Part shown: in pieces, positions 1 to 7,514 of the stretch
Layout of the letters: every line of letters starts with the position of its first letter
How positions within the stretch are numbered: position 1 is the stretch's first letter
Source of the DNA: Melioribacteraceae bacterium
GTDB taxonomy: Bacteria; Bacteroidota; Ignavibacteria; Ignavibacteriales; Melioribacteraceae
NCBI GenBank assembly: GCA_015486905.1
Contig: WFQV01000374.1
Location: 1 to 8,025 of the forward strand
DNA: 8,025 nucleotides
Direction: 5' to 3'
Translations under genes and position numbers: made by a program
Notes under the pieces: generated by a model
Database searches by the model: none
Told to the model about the DNA's origin: nothing
Seen by the model: the letters and a program-made list of their open reading frames with translations, nothing else

Positions 1-142
1 AAAATTAAATATTAATGATAATAAAGAGATAAAATCTTTTTGTTTATATTTATTTCAAAAGGATGAAATTTTACTTCTTATTTAATTGTATTATATTTCA
101 GGAAGGAAAAATATCCCGGACAGCGTAAATAAAATAGGCACG

Positions 143-3100
143 ATGAAAGATTTAATTAAACAATATCTGAAAAGTCTCAATGAAGTTTCGTTACATGGTG
201 ATGCGAGAGAAGAAAGTTTTTACCCACAACTTGCAAGTCTGATAAAAAACTACGCTGAATTGAAAAATATTAAAAGAGTTGACATTACTATTCTTCCCAA
301 AAAAACAGAGGCTGGTAATCCCGACTTTCGGATTTGGGATGGAAAAAATCACATTACCGGCTACGTTGAAGCAAAGGAACCTTCAATTACCAATTTGGAT
401 TACATTGAAAAAAGCCCACAGCTGGAAAGATATATTAAGACTTTTCCAAATGTAATTCTTACCAATTTTTATGAATTCCGTCTTTATCGCAACGGACGGC
501 GTTTAGCTGAGGTAACAATTGGCCGCCCTTTTATTGCAAATAAATTACGGATTGCTTCACCTATAGAAAATATTAAAGACTTCGAAAAACTTTTTGACCT
601 CTTTTTTTCTTTTTCATTACCGAAAGTTCAATCGGCTAAATCCTTAGCGGTTGAGCTTGCAAAAAGAACTCGTTTTTTAAGAGATGAAGTGATTAAATTA
701 GAGCTTGAAGAAAACGGGAGCAAGGGACATAATCAAATAGCATCCTTTTACAAAGCATTTAAGAAATATCTTATTTCTACCCTTACCGAAACTCAATTTG
801 CAGATCTTTATTCACAAACCATTACATATGGACTATTTGCTTCCCGCACGAGAGCTGAGGAAGAGTTTAATCGCGAATTAGCTTTCAAATACATTCCTAA
901 TACCATAGGAATTTTAAGAGATATTTTCCAATTCATTTCTTTAGGGAAATCTCCAAAGTCTCTACAAATTCTTGTAGAAGATATTTCTGAAATATTAAGA
1001 ACAACGGACGTAAAGAAAATTTTACACGAATACAATACTGCCGGGAAAGGAAAGGACCCGATTATTCATTTTTACGAAACTTTCCTTTCAGAATATGACC
1101 CTGCCGTTAGGGAAAAACGAGGCGTTTATTACACTCCAGAGCCAGTTGTAAAATATATTGTTCGAGCAGTTCATTCCATTTTAAAATCGAATTTTAATTT
1201 GGGCGATGGTTTGGCAAATAGCGAAGTTAAACTTCTTGACCCTGCAGCAGGCACCCTCACATTCCCCGCTGAAGCAATACGTACGGCTTTTGAAGAATAT
1301 TCAAATAAATACGGCGAAGGTGGTTTGAGAAATTGGATTAGAAAGCACATTTTGAAAAATTTTTATGCTTTCGAACTTTTAATGGCACCTTACTCAATTG
1401 GTCACTTGAAAATCAGTTTTGTTTTGGAAGAATTAGGTTACAAACTTGGAGATGATGAACGCTTCAAATTATTTTTGACTAACGCATTAGAAATGGAAGA
1501 AATAGAAAAAATCGGACTGCCTGGTTTAATCTCTTTAAGTGAAGAAAGCCATTTTGCCGGCGAAGTTAAGAAGTTACAACCCATCTTAGTAATACTTGGA
1601 AACCCACCTTACAGTGCAAATTCCGCAAACTTTAATCCTTGGACCGAAAAATTGCTTAAAGAAGATATTGTCGAAGGTGTTGGAATTCCAAGTTATTACA
1701 AAGTAGAAGGAAAACCTTTGGGCGAGAAAAATCCAAAATTGTTGCAAGACGATTACGTTAAGTTTATACGATTTGCTCAATGGAAAATTGAAAAGGTTGG
1801 TTACGGCATTGTTGGAATGATTACAAATCACGGATATTTGGACAATCCTACATTTAGAGGAATGAGACAAAGTTTAACAAAAACTTTCGATGAAATTTAT
1901 GTTTTGGATTTACACGGAAACAGTTTGAAACGAGAGAAAACGCCCGATGGCGGGAAAGACGAAAACGTTTTTGAAATTAGACAAGGCGTGGCAATTTCAA
2001 TATTCGTAAAAAATAAAAAGCACAAAAGAAAAGCAGTTTATCACAAAGATATTTTCGGACTGAGGGAAGGAAAATACTCTTGGCTAGAAAAAGCCAAATT
2101 TAGAAAAAATAATTACATTAAGTTAAAACCAACTTCGCCTTGGTACTTTTTCATTCCCCGCGACATTAATAAAATCAGCTATTATTTAAAGTGGAAAAGC
2201 ATAACGGAGATTTTTAAAGTCAGCAATACTGGGGTTACTACTTCTCGAGACAAACTTGTGATTGATTTTGATTCCTCTTCCTTGAAAAACAAAATTTTAA
2301 TGCTGAAAAACAAAGCTTTAGAAGATGAATTATTGTTAGAAACATTTAAATTAAGAAATACTAAGCGCTGGAATATTGGAGAAGCAAGAGAAAAGCTGAG
2401 GGCGGAAAAAGAAAATATTGAGGAAAAAATTAGAAATATTTTGTATCGCCCATTTGATGTGCGAAAAATTTATTATTCGGATATTTTAATTGAGAGAAGC
2501 AGAAAAGATTTAATGACACACATGTTTAATGATAACCTTTCTATTTGTTTTATGAGACAATTTTCAGGTACGGTGCCTTATTCGCATTTTTTAATAAGTA
2601 GTTATATGGTTGATAATAGAACTTTTTTTAGCAGTAAAGGGACTATTCAACAAGCTCCTCTTTATTTGTATTCCATACAAAAGGGTGGTAAGTCACATCA
2701 TTCTTCATCAATTTTAATGCTCTTTGAGCCGGAAGTTCCCTATGGTAGAGTTCCCAATATTGCTTTTGAAATATTTGAAAAATTGGAACAAACTTATGGA
2801 AAAAAAACATCGCCCGAAGAAATTCTCTATTACCTTTACGGAATATTTTACAGCGAAATTTACAGAAACACTTATTTGCAATTTTTAGAAAAAGATTTTC
2901 CACGTGTCCCATTTACTTCCGATTATGAACTTTTCAAAAGTTTGGGCAAATTGGGTAAAAAACTCTCAGATTTGCATTTACTGAAAAGCTCTTACTTGAA
3001 GAAACCAACTGTAAAATATCAGGGAAGCAGCGAAAACGATAGAATTGAAAAAATTATTTACAAAGAAAATAAACAAAGAATTTACATTAACAAGGAAAAG

Positions 3101-3310
3101 TATTTTGAAGGTGTTAAGCCCGAAGTTTGGAACTATCACGTTGGGGGCTACCAAGTATTGAATAAATATTTGAAGGATAGAAAAAACAGATTGATGGATA
3201 ACACTCCGTATTATTGTAGAATTGCAACAGCTATTAATGAAACAATTAAAATTCAGAAACAAATTGATGAGATTTACCCGCAAGTTGAAAAGAAATTAAT
3301 CAAATTTTGA
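143..3310 (+). CDS. Single-chain type IIG / type ISP-like restriction-modification enzyme (nuclease + N6-adenine methyltransferase + specificity domain)
   Basis: Predicted to cut foreign DNA and protect host DNA by N6-adenine methylation at one recognition site, in one polypeptide of 1055 aa from the ATG at 143. Seen: a PD-(D/E)XK nuclease pattern (D61 in NPDFRI, then E76-x-K78 in VEAKEP); a helical linker of about 180 aa; methyltransferase motif X-like YYTPEPVV (329-336), motif I LDPAAGT (365-371) and catalytic NPPYS (487-491). The C-terminal half carries type ISP specificity hallmarks: NTGVTTSRDK (695-704), YRPFDVRKIYYSD (768-780), KDFPRVPF (917-924) and VWNYHVGGYQV (from 995). No Walker A or DExx helicase motif is visible, unlike LlaGI-type ISP enzymes, so type IIG-like action is inferred. 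The frame stays open upstream to a TTG at 86, but that lacks a Shine-Dalgarno sequence; ATG 143 has only a weak AGG (136-138) and sits right before the conserved domain. No separate M, S or R gene is nearby. Visibly AT-richer than downstream genes. Confidence 0.9.
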   Translation: MKDLIKQYLKSLNEVSLHGDAREESFYPQLASLIKNYAELKNIKRVDITILPKKTEAGNPDFRIWDGKNHITGYVEAKEPSITNLDYIEKSPQLERYIKTFPNVILTNFYEFRLYRNGRRLAEVTIGRPFIANKLRIASPIENIKDFEKLFDLFFSFSLPKVQSAKSLAVELAKRTRFLRDEVIKLELEENGSKGHNQIASFYKAFKKYLISTLTETQFADLYSQTITYGLFASRTRAEEEFNRELAFKYIPNTIGILRDIFQFISLGKSPKSLQILVEDISEILRTTDVKKILHEYNTAGKGKDPIIHFYETFLSEYDPAVREKRGVYYTPEPVVKYIVRAVHSILKSNFNLGDGLANSEVKLLDPAAGTLTFPAEAIRTAFEEYSNKYGEGGLRNWIRKHILKNFYAFELLMAPYSIGHLKISFVLEELGYKLGDDERFKLFLTNALEMEEIEKIGLPGLISLSEESHFAGEVKKLQPILVILGNPPYSANSANFNPWTEKLLKEDIVEGVGIPSYYKVEGKPLGEKNPKLLQDDYVKFIRFAQWKIEKVGYGIVGMITNHGYLDNPTFRGMRQSLTKTFDEIYVLDLHGNSLKREKTPDGGKDENVFEIRQGVAISIFVKNKKHKRKAVYHKDIFGLREGKYSWLEKAKFRKNNYIKLKPTSPWYFFIPRDINKISYYLKWKSITEIFKVSNTGVTTSRDKLVIDFDSSSLKNKILMLKNKALEDELLLETFKLRNTKRWNIGEAREKLRAEKENIEEKIRNILYRPFDVRKIYYSDILIERSRKDLMTHMFNDNLSICFMRQFSGTVPYSHFLISSYMVDNRTFFSSKGTIQQAPLYLYSIQKGGKSHHSSSILMLFEPEVPYGRVPNIAFEIFEKLEQTYGKKTSPEEILYYLYGIFYSEIYRNTYLQFLEKDFPRVPFTSDYELFKSLGKLGKKLSDLHLLKSSYLKKPTVKYQGSSENDRIEKIIYKENKQRIYINKEKYFEGVKPEVWNYHVGGYQVLNKYLKDRKNRLMDNTPYYCRIATAINETIKIQKQIDEIYPQVEKKLIKF

Positions 3311-3403
3311 AATATTGATGTTTCTTAACATTTTTTATGAATGTCTCCAATAGCTGAATTTTATAAATGGTTTTTATTAAAACATTAAAAAGACAAAAGA
3401 CAA

Positions 3404-4234
3404 GTGAGAACTTTTTTTCAAATATTATTTTTACCTTTATTTCTTTGGCAAAGTGTTTTTTCGCAGGGAGTAATAAATCAACAATTTAATTATGCCGATA
3501 GCCTTTTTAAAGCACAAAACTACTTCGACGCAATTACCGAATTTAAACGATTAATGTTCTTCGATTCAACAGGCAATTACAAATTTGCGAGCGAAATGAA
3601 AATAGGTCTTTCTTACAAAGCAGGCGGAAAGTATTCCGAAGCGATTGAAAGTTTCGTTAATGCGGCAAAGTACGCAGAAGGTGAGGCGGAAAAATTTAAT
3701 GCCGAAACACAAATTATTAGAACTCAAATTTTGGCAAGGAAAACAGACGCCGCATTGAATTTGATTTCCGAATTGAAAAAAAATGCCGACGACAATCAAA
3801 AGCGCCTCCTGCTTTATTGGCGCGGGTGGGCTTTTATGTTTGCAACAAAATGGGAAAAGGCGTACAATCAATTCCAAATAATTAAGGAGAATGAACTCTC
3901 TCAAGTTTGTAAAGACGTGATAAATAAAAAATATTCCGTTAACTTTGTAAAAGAAATATCGTACATTATTCCGGGAGCAGGACAAATTTACACGGGCAAT
4001 TATTTGTCCGGGTTAATGTCCCTCGGCTGGAACGTTCTGTGGGGTTACACAACGGTGAAAGCATTCCTCGCAGATAGAGTCTTCGACGGAATAATGGTCG
4101 GCAATCTCCTCTGGTTTAGGTTTTACAGAGGTAATTTTCAAAACGCCGAAAAATTTGCAAAGCAAAAAAATATTGAAATTTACAACGAAGCGTTCGGATA
4201 TTTAATGAACAAATTTAAAGGATTAAAGCCGTGA
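3404..4234 (+). CDS. Secreted/membrane-anchored tetratricopeptide-repeat protein with C-terminal PGAGQ-type membrane segment
   Basis: 276 aa, function unknown. Residues 1-20 form a signal peptide: R2, a hydrophobic core FFQILFLPLFLW, and likely cleavage after VFS before QG. Residues about 27-165 read as three to four degenerate TPR-like helical pairs (for example YADSLFKAQNYFDAITEFKRL and IGLSYKAGGKYSEAIESFVNA), which usually bind protein partners. The C-terminal part holds IIPGAGQIYTGNYLSG (188-203) and two hydrophobic stretches (about 201-222 and 228-240), a pattern I associate with small membrane domains in Bacteroidota-type TPR proteins; this family link is from memory. Start GTG 3404 is the first start after an in-frame stop and gives a sound signal peptide, but has no strong ribosome binding site. 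It heads a compact operon; its stop overlaps the next start by 4 bp (GTGA), suggesting translational coupling. Likely in the periplasm or anchored in the inner membrane (inferred). Confidence 0.85.
   Translation: MRTFFQILFLPLFLWQSVFSQGVINQQFNYADSLFKAQNYFDAITEFKRLMFFDSTGNYKFASEMKIGLSYKAGGKYSEAIESFVNAAKYAEGEAEKFNAETQIIRTQILARKTDAALNLISELKKNADDNQKRLLLYWRGWAFMFATKWEKAYNQFQIIKENELSQVCKDVINKKYSVNFVKEISYIIPGAGQIYTGNYLSGLMSLGWNVLWGYTTVKAFLADRVFDGIMVGNLLWFRFYRGNFQNAEKFAKQKNIEIYNEAFGYLMNKFKGLKP
4217..4222 (+). promoter_or_regulatory. Ribosome binding site AAAGGA for the ACT-domain gene
   Basis: AAAGGA ends 8 nt before the GTG at 4231 and lies inside the end of the TPR gene. It supports the GTG start that overlaps the upstream stop codon, and so a 142-aa product rather than a shorter ACT-only form. 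Confidence 0.6.
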
Positions 4235-4659
4235 ACATTTCAGAAGATTTAATAAGAAAATTAACGCTCCAAGCAATTGAAGAATTAGGCGAAGGAGCGA
4301 CAAGCGAAAAGGTCAAGCAAGTTGTTTCAAAATCTTTGGAAAAATTAGGTGAAGAAGAAACGGTATTCAAAAGCACAAATGAAGATTCGGGAAGGGTTAT
4401 TTTAACCTCCTTCGGATTAAATCACCACGGAATAGTTTCGGGAATTACCACCGCTTTAAGCGAGGCCGAGTGCGACATTCAAGACATCAGTCAAAAACTG
4501 ATGGGCGAATTTTACACAATGATTATGATTATTGATATTACAAACTCGAAGAAAGACATTAAGCAATTGCAGGAAGATCTTAATAAAATTGCCGAAAAAC
4601 TCAAAGTGAAAGTTTACTTGCAGCACGAGGATGTCTTTCGCTATATGCACAGAATTTAA
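4231..4659 (+). CDS. ACT-domain protein (UPF0237-like) with an N-terminal helical extension
   Basis: 142 aa, cytoplasmic. Residues about 55-142 form a single ACT domain: RVILTSFGLNHHGIVSGITTAL (the family's 'G-x-D/N-x-x-G-I-V' ligand-loop region), then the second strand with DIQDISQKLMGEFYTMIMI, and a final helix/strand through VKVYLQHEDVFRYMHRI. ACT domains typically bind amino acids or other small ligands at dimer interfaces. UPF0237 proteins are usually about 90 aa; this one carries about 50 extra N-terminal residues predicted as two amphipathic helices (about 4-20 and 23-41). GTG start at 4231 overlaps the TPR stop and has AAAGGA at 4217-4222. It lies 11 bp upstream of the PFL-family gene, the partner it is found with in many bacteria, so it is probably the sensory or regulatory half of that pair (inferred). 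Ligand unknown. Confidence 0.9.
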   Translation: MNISEDLIRKLTLQAIEELGEGATSEKVKQVVSKSLEKLGEEETVFKSTNEDSGRVILTSFGLNHHGIVSGITTALSEAECDIQDISQKLMGEFYTMIMIIDITNSKKDIKQLQEDLNKIAEKLKVKVYLQHEDVFRYMHRI

Positions 4660-4660
4660 C

Positions 4661-4664
4661 GGAG
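4661..4664 (+). promoter_or_regulatory. Ribosome binding site GGAG for the PFL-family gene
   Basis: GGAG is placed 6 nt before the ATG at 4671 in the 11-bp gap after the ACT gene. It fixes this ATG as the start. Confidence 0.6.
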
Positions 4665-4670
4665 TAAAAA

Positions 4671-6032
4671 ATGCCTTACGAATTTGACGAAATTTTAGAA
4701 ACCATCAAAATGACGGAAATCGAGCATTTCGATATCCGTACCGTTACTATGGGAATCAGTTTACGAGATTGTGCCGATAGAAACATTGAAGTTACCAAAC
4801 AAAAGATTTACGAAAAAATACTGAAATACGGAAAGAACCATGTTAAAATAGCAGAAGAAATTGAAAGAAAATACGGAATTTCAATTGTCAACAAAAGGGT
4901 TGCAATTACTCCCGTTTCAATTCCTTTCGGCTCTTTCAATGCGGAAGAATACATTCAAATTGCAGAGACTTTGGACAAAGCCGGCATGGAAATAGGTGTG
5001 GATTATCTTGCCGGTTACTCAGCCTTGGTTCAAAAGGGAATGACCCCCGGCGAATTGGAATTAATTAAATCAATTCCTCAAGCACTTGCAACCACAAAGA
5101 CAATCTGCTCGAGTGTGAACATTGCTTCCACAAAGGCAGGCATTAATATGGATGCGGTAATGGTAATGGCTGAAATAATTAAAAAGACGGCTGAATTAAC
5201 TGCGGACAGAGATTCTATCGGCTGTGCAAAGTTGGTCGTCTTTGCCAATGCAGTAGAGGACAACCCCTTTGTTGCCGGTGCTTTCCACGGAGTCTCCGAA
5301 CCGGAAGTGGTTATTAACGTCGGCATTAGCGGTCCGGGAGTGGTGTTGGATGCAATCAAAAGCGCTGGGAATGTTTCAATGCAAGAGTTGGCGGAAGTAA
5401 TTAAAAGGACTGCATTTAAAATCACACGCGCTGGTGAGCTAATAGGACGGAAAGTTGCCGAGTTGAACGGCGTGGAATTCGGCATTGTGGATATTTCACT
5501 TGCACCTACACCTGCCGAAGGCGACAGCGTGGGGGATATCTTAAAAGCAATGGGACTTGAAGATGTTGGGGCTCCGGGAACAACAGCAGCATTGGCAATG
5601 CTGAACGATTCGGTAAAGAAAGCCGGTTTAATGGCTTCTTCATCCGTAGGCGGACTTAGCGGCGCTTTCATTCCGGTTAGTGAGGACAAAGGAATGATTA
5701 GAGCCGCAGAGAAAGGTAATTTGTCCTTAGAAAAATTAGAAGCAATGACCTCTGTTTGCTCCGTGGGCTTGGACATGATTGCAGTCCCCGGCAAAACCCC
5801 CGTAGAATCAATTGCCGGAATAATTGCCGACGAAGCGGCAATAGGAATTATTAACGATAAAACAACTGCCGTGCGAATCATTCCCGCCACTGGGAAAGAC
5901 GTTGGTGATTACGTTAATTACGGCGGACTCTTAGGGATGGCGCCGATAATGGCAGTGCGGGAACTTAGTCCCGCAGCTTTTGTAAGACGAGGCGGCAGAA
6001 TGCCTGCCCCGACAAGAAGTTTAACGAATTAG
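4671..6032 (+). CDS. PFL-family protein, UPF0210 (DUF711)
   Basis: 453 aa, full length for the family, soluble and cytoplasmic, with no signal peptide or membrane segment. Family-typical blocks in order: CADRNIE (34-40), RVAITPVSIPFGSF (76-89), DSIGCAKLVVFANAVEDNPFV (181-201), GAFHGVSEPEVVINVGISGPG (203-223), ISLAPTPAEGDSVGDIL (275-291), GAPGTTAALAMLNDSVKKAG (300-319), VCSVGLDMIAVPGKTP (362-377), ADEAAIGIINDKTTAVRIIP (386-405) and GGLLGMAPIM (418-427). Named for fold similarity to pyruvate formate-lyase-type barrels. I see no C-terminal RVxGY-like glycyl-radical site, so a radical mechanism is not supported. Its reaction is unknown to me. Cysteines 34, 146, 185 and 363 lie in or near conserved blocks and are candidates for function. 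Start supported by GGAG at 4661-4664. Paired with the ACT gene immediately upstream, a common arrangement suggesting ligand-controlled activity. Confidence 0.93.
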   Translation: MPYEFDEILETIKMTEIEHFDIRTVTMGISLRDCADRNIEVTKQKIYEKILKYGKNHVKIAEEIERKYGISIVNKRVAITPVSIPFGSFNAEEYIQIAETLDKAGMEIGVDYLAGYSALVQKGMTPGELELIKSIPQALATTKTICSSVNIASTKAGINMDAVMVMAEIIKKTAELTADRDSIGCAKLVVFANAVEDNPFVAGAFHGVSEPEVVINVGISGPGVVLDAIKSAGNVSMQELAEVIKRTAFKITRAGELIGRKVAELNGVEFGIVDISLAPTPAEGDSVGDILKAMGLEDVGAPGTTAALAMLNDSVKKAGLMASSSVGGLSGAFIPVSEDKGMIRAAEKGNLSLEKLEAMTSVCSVGLDMIAVPGKTPVESIAGIIADEAAIGIINDKTTAVRIIPATGKDVGDYVNYGGLLGMAPIMAVRELSPAAFVRRGGRMPAPTRSLTN

Positions 6033-6036
6033 ATTT

Positions 6037-6042
6037 GGGAGG
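6037..6042 (+). promoter_or_regulatory. Ribosome binding site GGGAGG deciding the LemA start
   Basis: Two ATGs lie close together, at 6045 and 6049 in different frames. GGGAGG is 6 nt before 6049 but only 2 nt before 6045, so it favours the 6049 start, the frame that encodes LemA. Confidence 0.7.
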
Positions 6043-6048
6043 AAATGA

Positions 6049-6642
6049 ATGAAAAAAGGAATTTGGATTTTAATCGGCGTTGTCGTTTTTATCTTTTTAA
6101 TTGTGGCGTGGTACACAAACATTTACAACAATCTTGTTTCATTGGACGAGCAAGTAACGCAGGCTTGGTCCCAGGTGGAAAATCAATACCAGCGCCGTGC
6201 CGACTTAATACCGAATTTGGTTCAAACCGTAAAGGGTGTAGCAAATTTCGAGAAGGAAACTTACACCGCAGTTACGGAAGCTCGCGCCAAAGTGGGACAA
6301 ATAAACATAACACCGCAAATGCTAAACGACCCGAAGGCTTTTGCAATGTTTCAACAGGCTCAGGATAAATTAAGCGGTGCGCTTTCGCGCTTGCTGGTTG
6401 CGGTTGAAAATTATCCGCAGCTTAAGGCAAACGAGAACTTCCTTCAACTGCAAGCTCAATTGGAAGGAACGGAGAACAGGATTGCCGTCGAAAGGATGAA
6501 ATTCAACAAAGTTGTACAAGAATACAATACTTACATTCGCAGATTTCCTTCGAACATAATTGCCAATATGTCGGGCTTCAGAGAGAAGGCTTATTTCAAA
6601 GCTCAAGCCGGAGCGGAAAAAGTTCCCAAGGTTAAATTTTAA
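6049..6642 (+). CDS. lemA: LemA family protein
   Basis: 197 aa, the usual length of LemA-family proteins. Residues 5-22 are a single hydrophobic N-terminal segment (IWILIGVVVFIFLIVAWY) that should anchor the protein in the membrane with the helical remainder outside (topology inferred). Family signature blocks are nearly complete: NNLVSLDEQVTQAWSQVENQ (27-46), QRRADLIPNLVQTVKGVA (48-65), ENYPQLKANENFLQLQAQLE (120-139), GTENRIAVERMKFN (140-153) and YNTYIRRFPSN (159-169). Predicted as a long helical bundle. Biochemical role is not established; in many bacteria lemA precedes one or two TPM-domain genes, as here (9-bp gap). Preceded by a strong ribosome binding site, 16 bp after the PFL-family stop, so it is probably co-transcribed with the ACT/PFL pair. 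Confidence 0.95.
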   Translation: MKKGIWILIGVVVFIFLIVAWYTNIYNNLVSLDEQVTQAWSQVENQYQRRADLIPNLVQTVKGVANFEKETYTAVTEARAKVGQINITPQMLNDPKAFAMFQQAQDKLSGALSRLLVAVENYPQLKANENFLQLQAQLEGTENRIAVERMKFNKVVQEYNTYIRRFPSNIIANMSGFREKAYFKAQAGAEKVPKVKF

Positions 6643-6646
6643 GGAG
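6641..6646 (+). promoter_or_regulatory. Ribosome binding site AAGGAG for the TPM gene (TTG start)
   Basis: AAGGAG starts on the last two bases of the LemA stop codon and ends 5 nt before the TTG at 6652. It supports a TTG start, which is also the one that yields a complete signal peptide. Confidence 0.7.
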
Positions 6647-6651
6647 CTTCT

Positions 6652-7374
6652 TTGAGAAAATTATTTTTGTTAAATATTATTTTAATTCTTACCGCTGTCC
6701 TTTATGCACAGCCGAAAATACCAACACTTAAGCACTATGCGAACGATTTTACCGGCACACTTACCGAAGGACAGCTTAATGTTCTGGATAGAGATTTAAG
6801 AGAGTTTGACGATAGGACATCGACACAAATTGTGTTGCTGATGATTCCTTCCCTCCAAGGCTACCCGCTTGAAAATTATTCCTACGAAGTAGCGGCGAAG
6901 AATAAAATAGGAACTAAAAGCAACAACAACGGCGCTCTTTTTCTTGTGGTAAAAAACGACAAGAAAATGAGAATTGAAGTAGGCTACGGATTGGAAGGGG
7001 CTTTGCCGGATGCTCTTGCAAGCTCTATTATTCGAAATCAAGTAGCACCTTATTTTAACAAGGGCGAATATTATCAAGGAATTGTAGCGGGTTTAAGCTC
7101 CATCATTTCCGCCGTTAAAGGTGAATACGTAAACAAACGGAAGAACGAGAAAGAAGGAGATAAAGGAAGAGGTTTCATATTTTACATTGTTTTCTTTCTT
7201 TTGTTTCTTCTCCTCTCACGCTTCCGCGGTCCGGGCGGCTTAATTTTCTTAGGCGGTTTGGGCGGCTTTGGAGGAGGTGATTCCGGTGGCTTCGGCGGAG
7301 GAGGATTCGGCGGAGGAGGATTTTCCGGCGGGGGCGGAGGTTTCGGCGGGGGCGGTGCAAGCGGAGGCTGGTAA
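6652..7374 (+). CDS. TPM-domain protein with signal peptide, C-terminal membrane segment and glycine-rich tail (YgcG-like)
   Basis: 240 aa. Signal peptide 1-19 (RKLFLLNIILILTAVLYA, cleavage before QP). TPM domain about 28-155, with hallmarks IGTKSNNNGALFLVV (86-100) and RIEVGYGLEGALPDALASSI (107-126). A basic/acidic linker (158-173) is followed by a transmembrane helix (about 175-189, FIFYIVFFLLFLLLS) and a low-complexity Gly/Phe/Ser tail (191-240) ending GASGGW, typical for this family. The TPM domain would therefore face the periplasm with the tail on the cytoplasmic side (topology inferred). Members have been linked to photosystem II repair in plants (TLP18.3/Psb32) and to envelope functions in bacteria, but a precise activity cannot be assigned here. 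The TTG start has AAGGAG 5 nt upstream. Directly follows lemA; a second TPM gene, often third in such operons, is absent, and the operon ends here. Confidence 0.93.
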   Translation: MRKLFLLNIILILTAVLYAQPKIPTLKHYANDFTGTLTEGQLNVLDRDLREFDDRTSTQIVLLMIPSLQGYPLENYSYEVAAKNKIGTKSNNNGALFLVVKNDKKMRIEVGYGLEGALPDALASSIIRNQVAPYFNKGEYYQGIVAGLSSIISAVKGEYVNKRKNEKEGDKGRGFIFYIVFFLLFLLLSRFRGPGGLIFLGGLGGFGGGDSGGFGGGGFGGGGFSGGGGGFGGGGASGGW

Positions 7375-7433
7375 AATGGTACAAGTTAAAATCTTGTGGC
7401 ATAAAAAATTTAGCTTGTCTTTTCTTCTTGAAC

Positions 7434-7490
7434 GTTTTGTCACGATTTTTGTTTTCCCGAAACGAACCGTCCCAAAAATCGCGCCAAAAC
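7434..7490. terminator. Long imperfect stem-loop, candidate terminator of the operon
   Basis: Arms 7434-7451 and 7473-7490 are reverse complements at 16 of 18 positions, with an uninterrupted 9-bp inner core CGATTTTTG/CAAAAATCG. The loop is 21 nt. It lies 60 bp after the TPM stop codon and is followed by T-rich sequence (7491-7508), compatible with an intrinsic terminator in the + direction. The stem is AT-rich in part and the loop is long, so it could instead be a mobile palindromic repeat. Confidence 0.45.
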
Positions 7491-7514
7491 TTATTTGTTG
7501 TTTTTATTCGTCAC

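Noticed and set aside
86..142. Upstream TTG start at 86 giving 19 extra residues on the restriction enzyme
   Set aside because: No ribosome binding site at a useful distance; the extra residues are not protein-domain-like, and ATG 143 sits directly before the conserved N-terminal region.
3311..3403. Weak hairpins (3328-3344 and 3366-3386) and TATAAAT (3362-3368) in the gap between the restriction gene and the TPR gene
   Set aside because: Stems are short and AT-rich, no -35 partner is placed correctly for TATAAAT, and no Bacteroidota-type TTTG/TAnnTTTG pair was convincing, so neither promoter nor terminator is called.
5078..5890. 270-codon open frame on the minus strand inside the PFL-family gene
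   Set aside because: Opposite the strongly conserved UPF0210 coding frame; Ser/Pro/Ala/Thr-rich composition typical of an antisense shadow, with no recognised domain.
6045..6368. Open frame from the ATG at 6045, overlapping lemA in another frame
   Set aside because: The ribosome binding site is only 2 nt from this ATG, the product is Arg/Ser/Gly-rich without a domain, and the alternative frame encodes a near-complete LemA signature.
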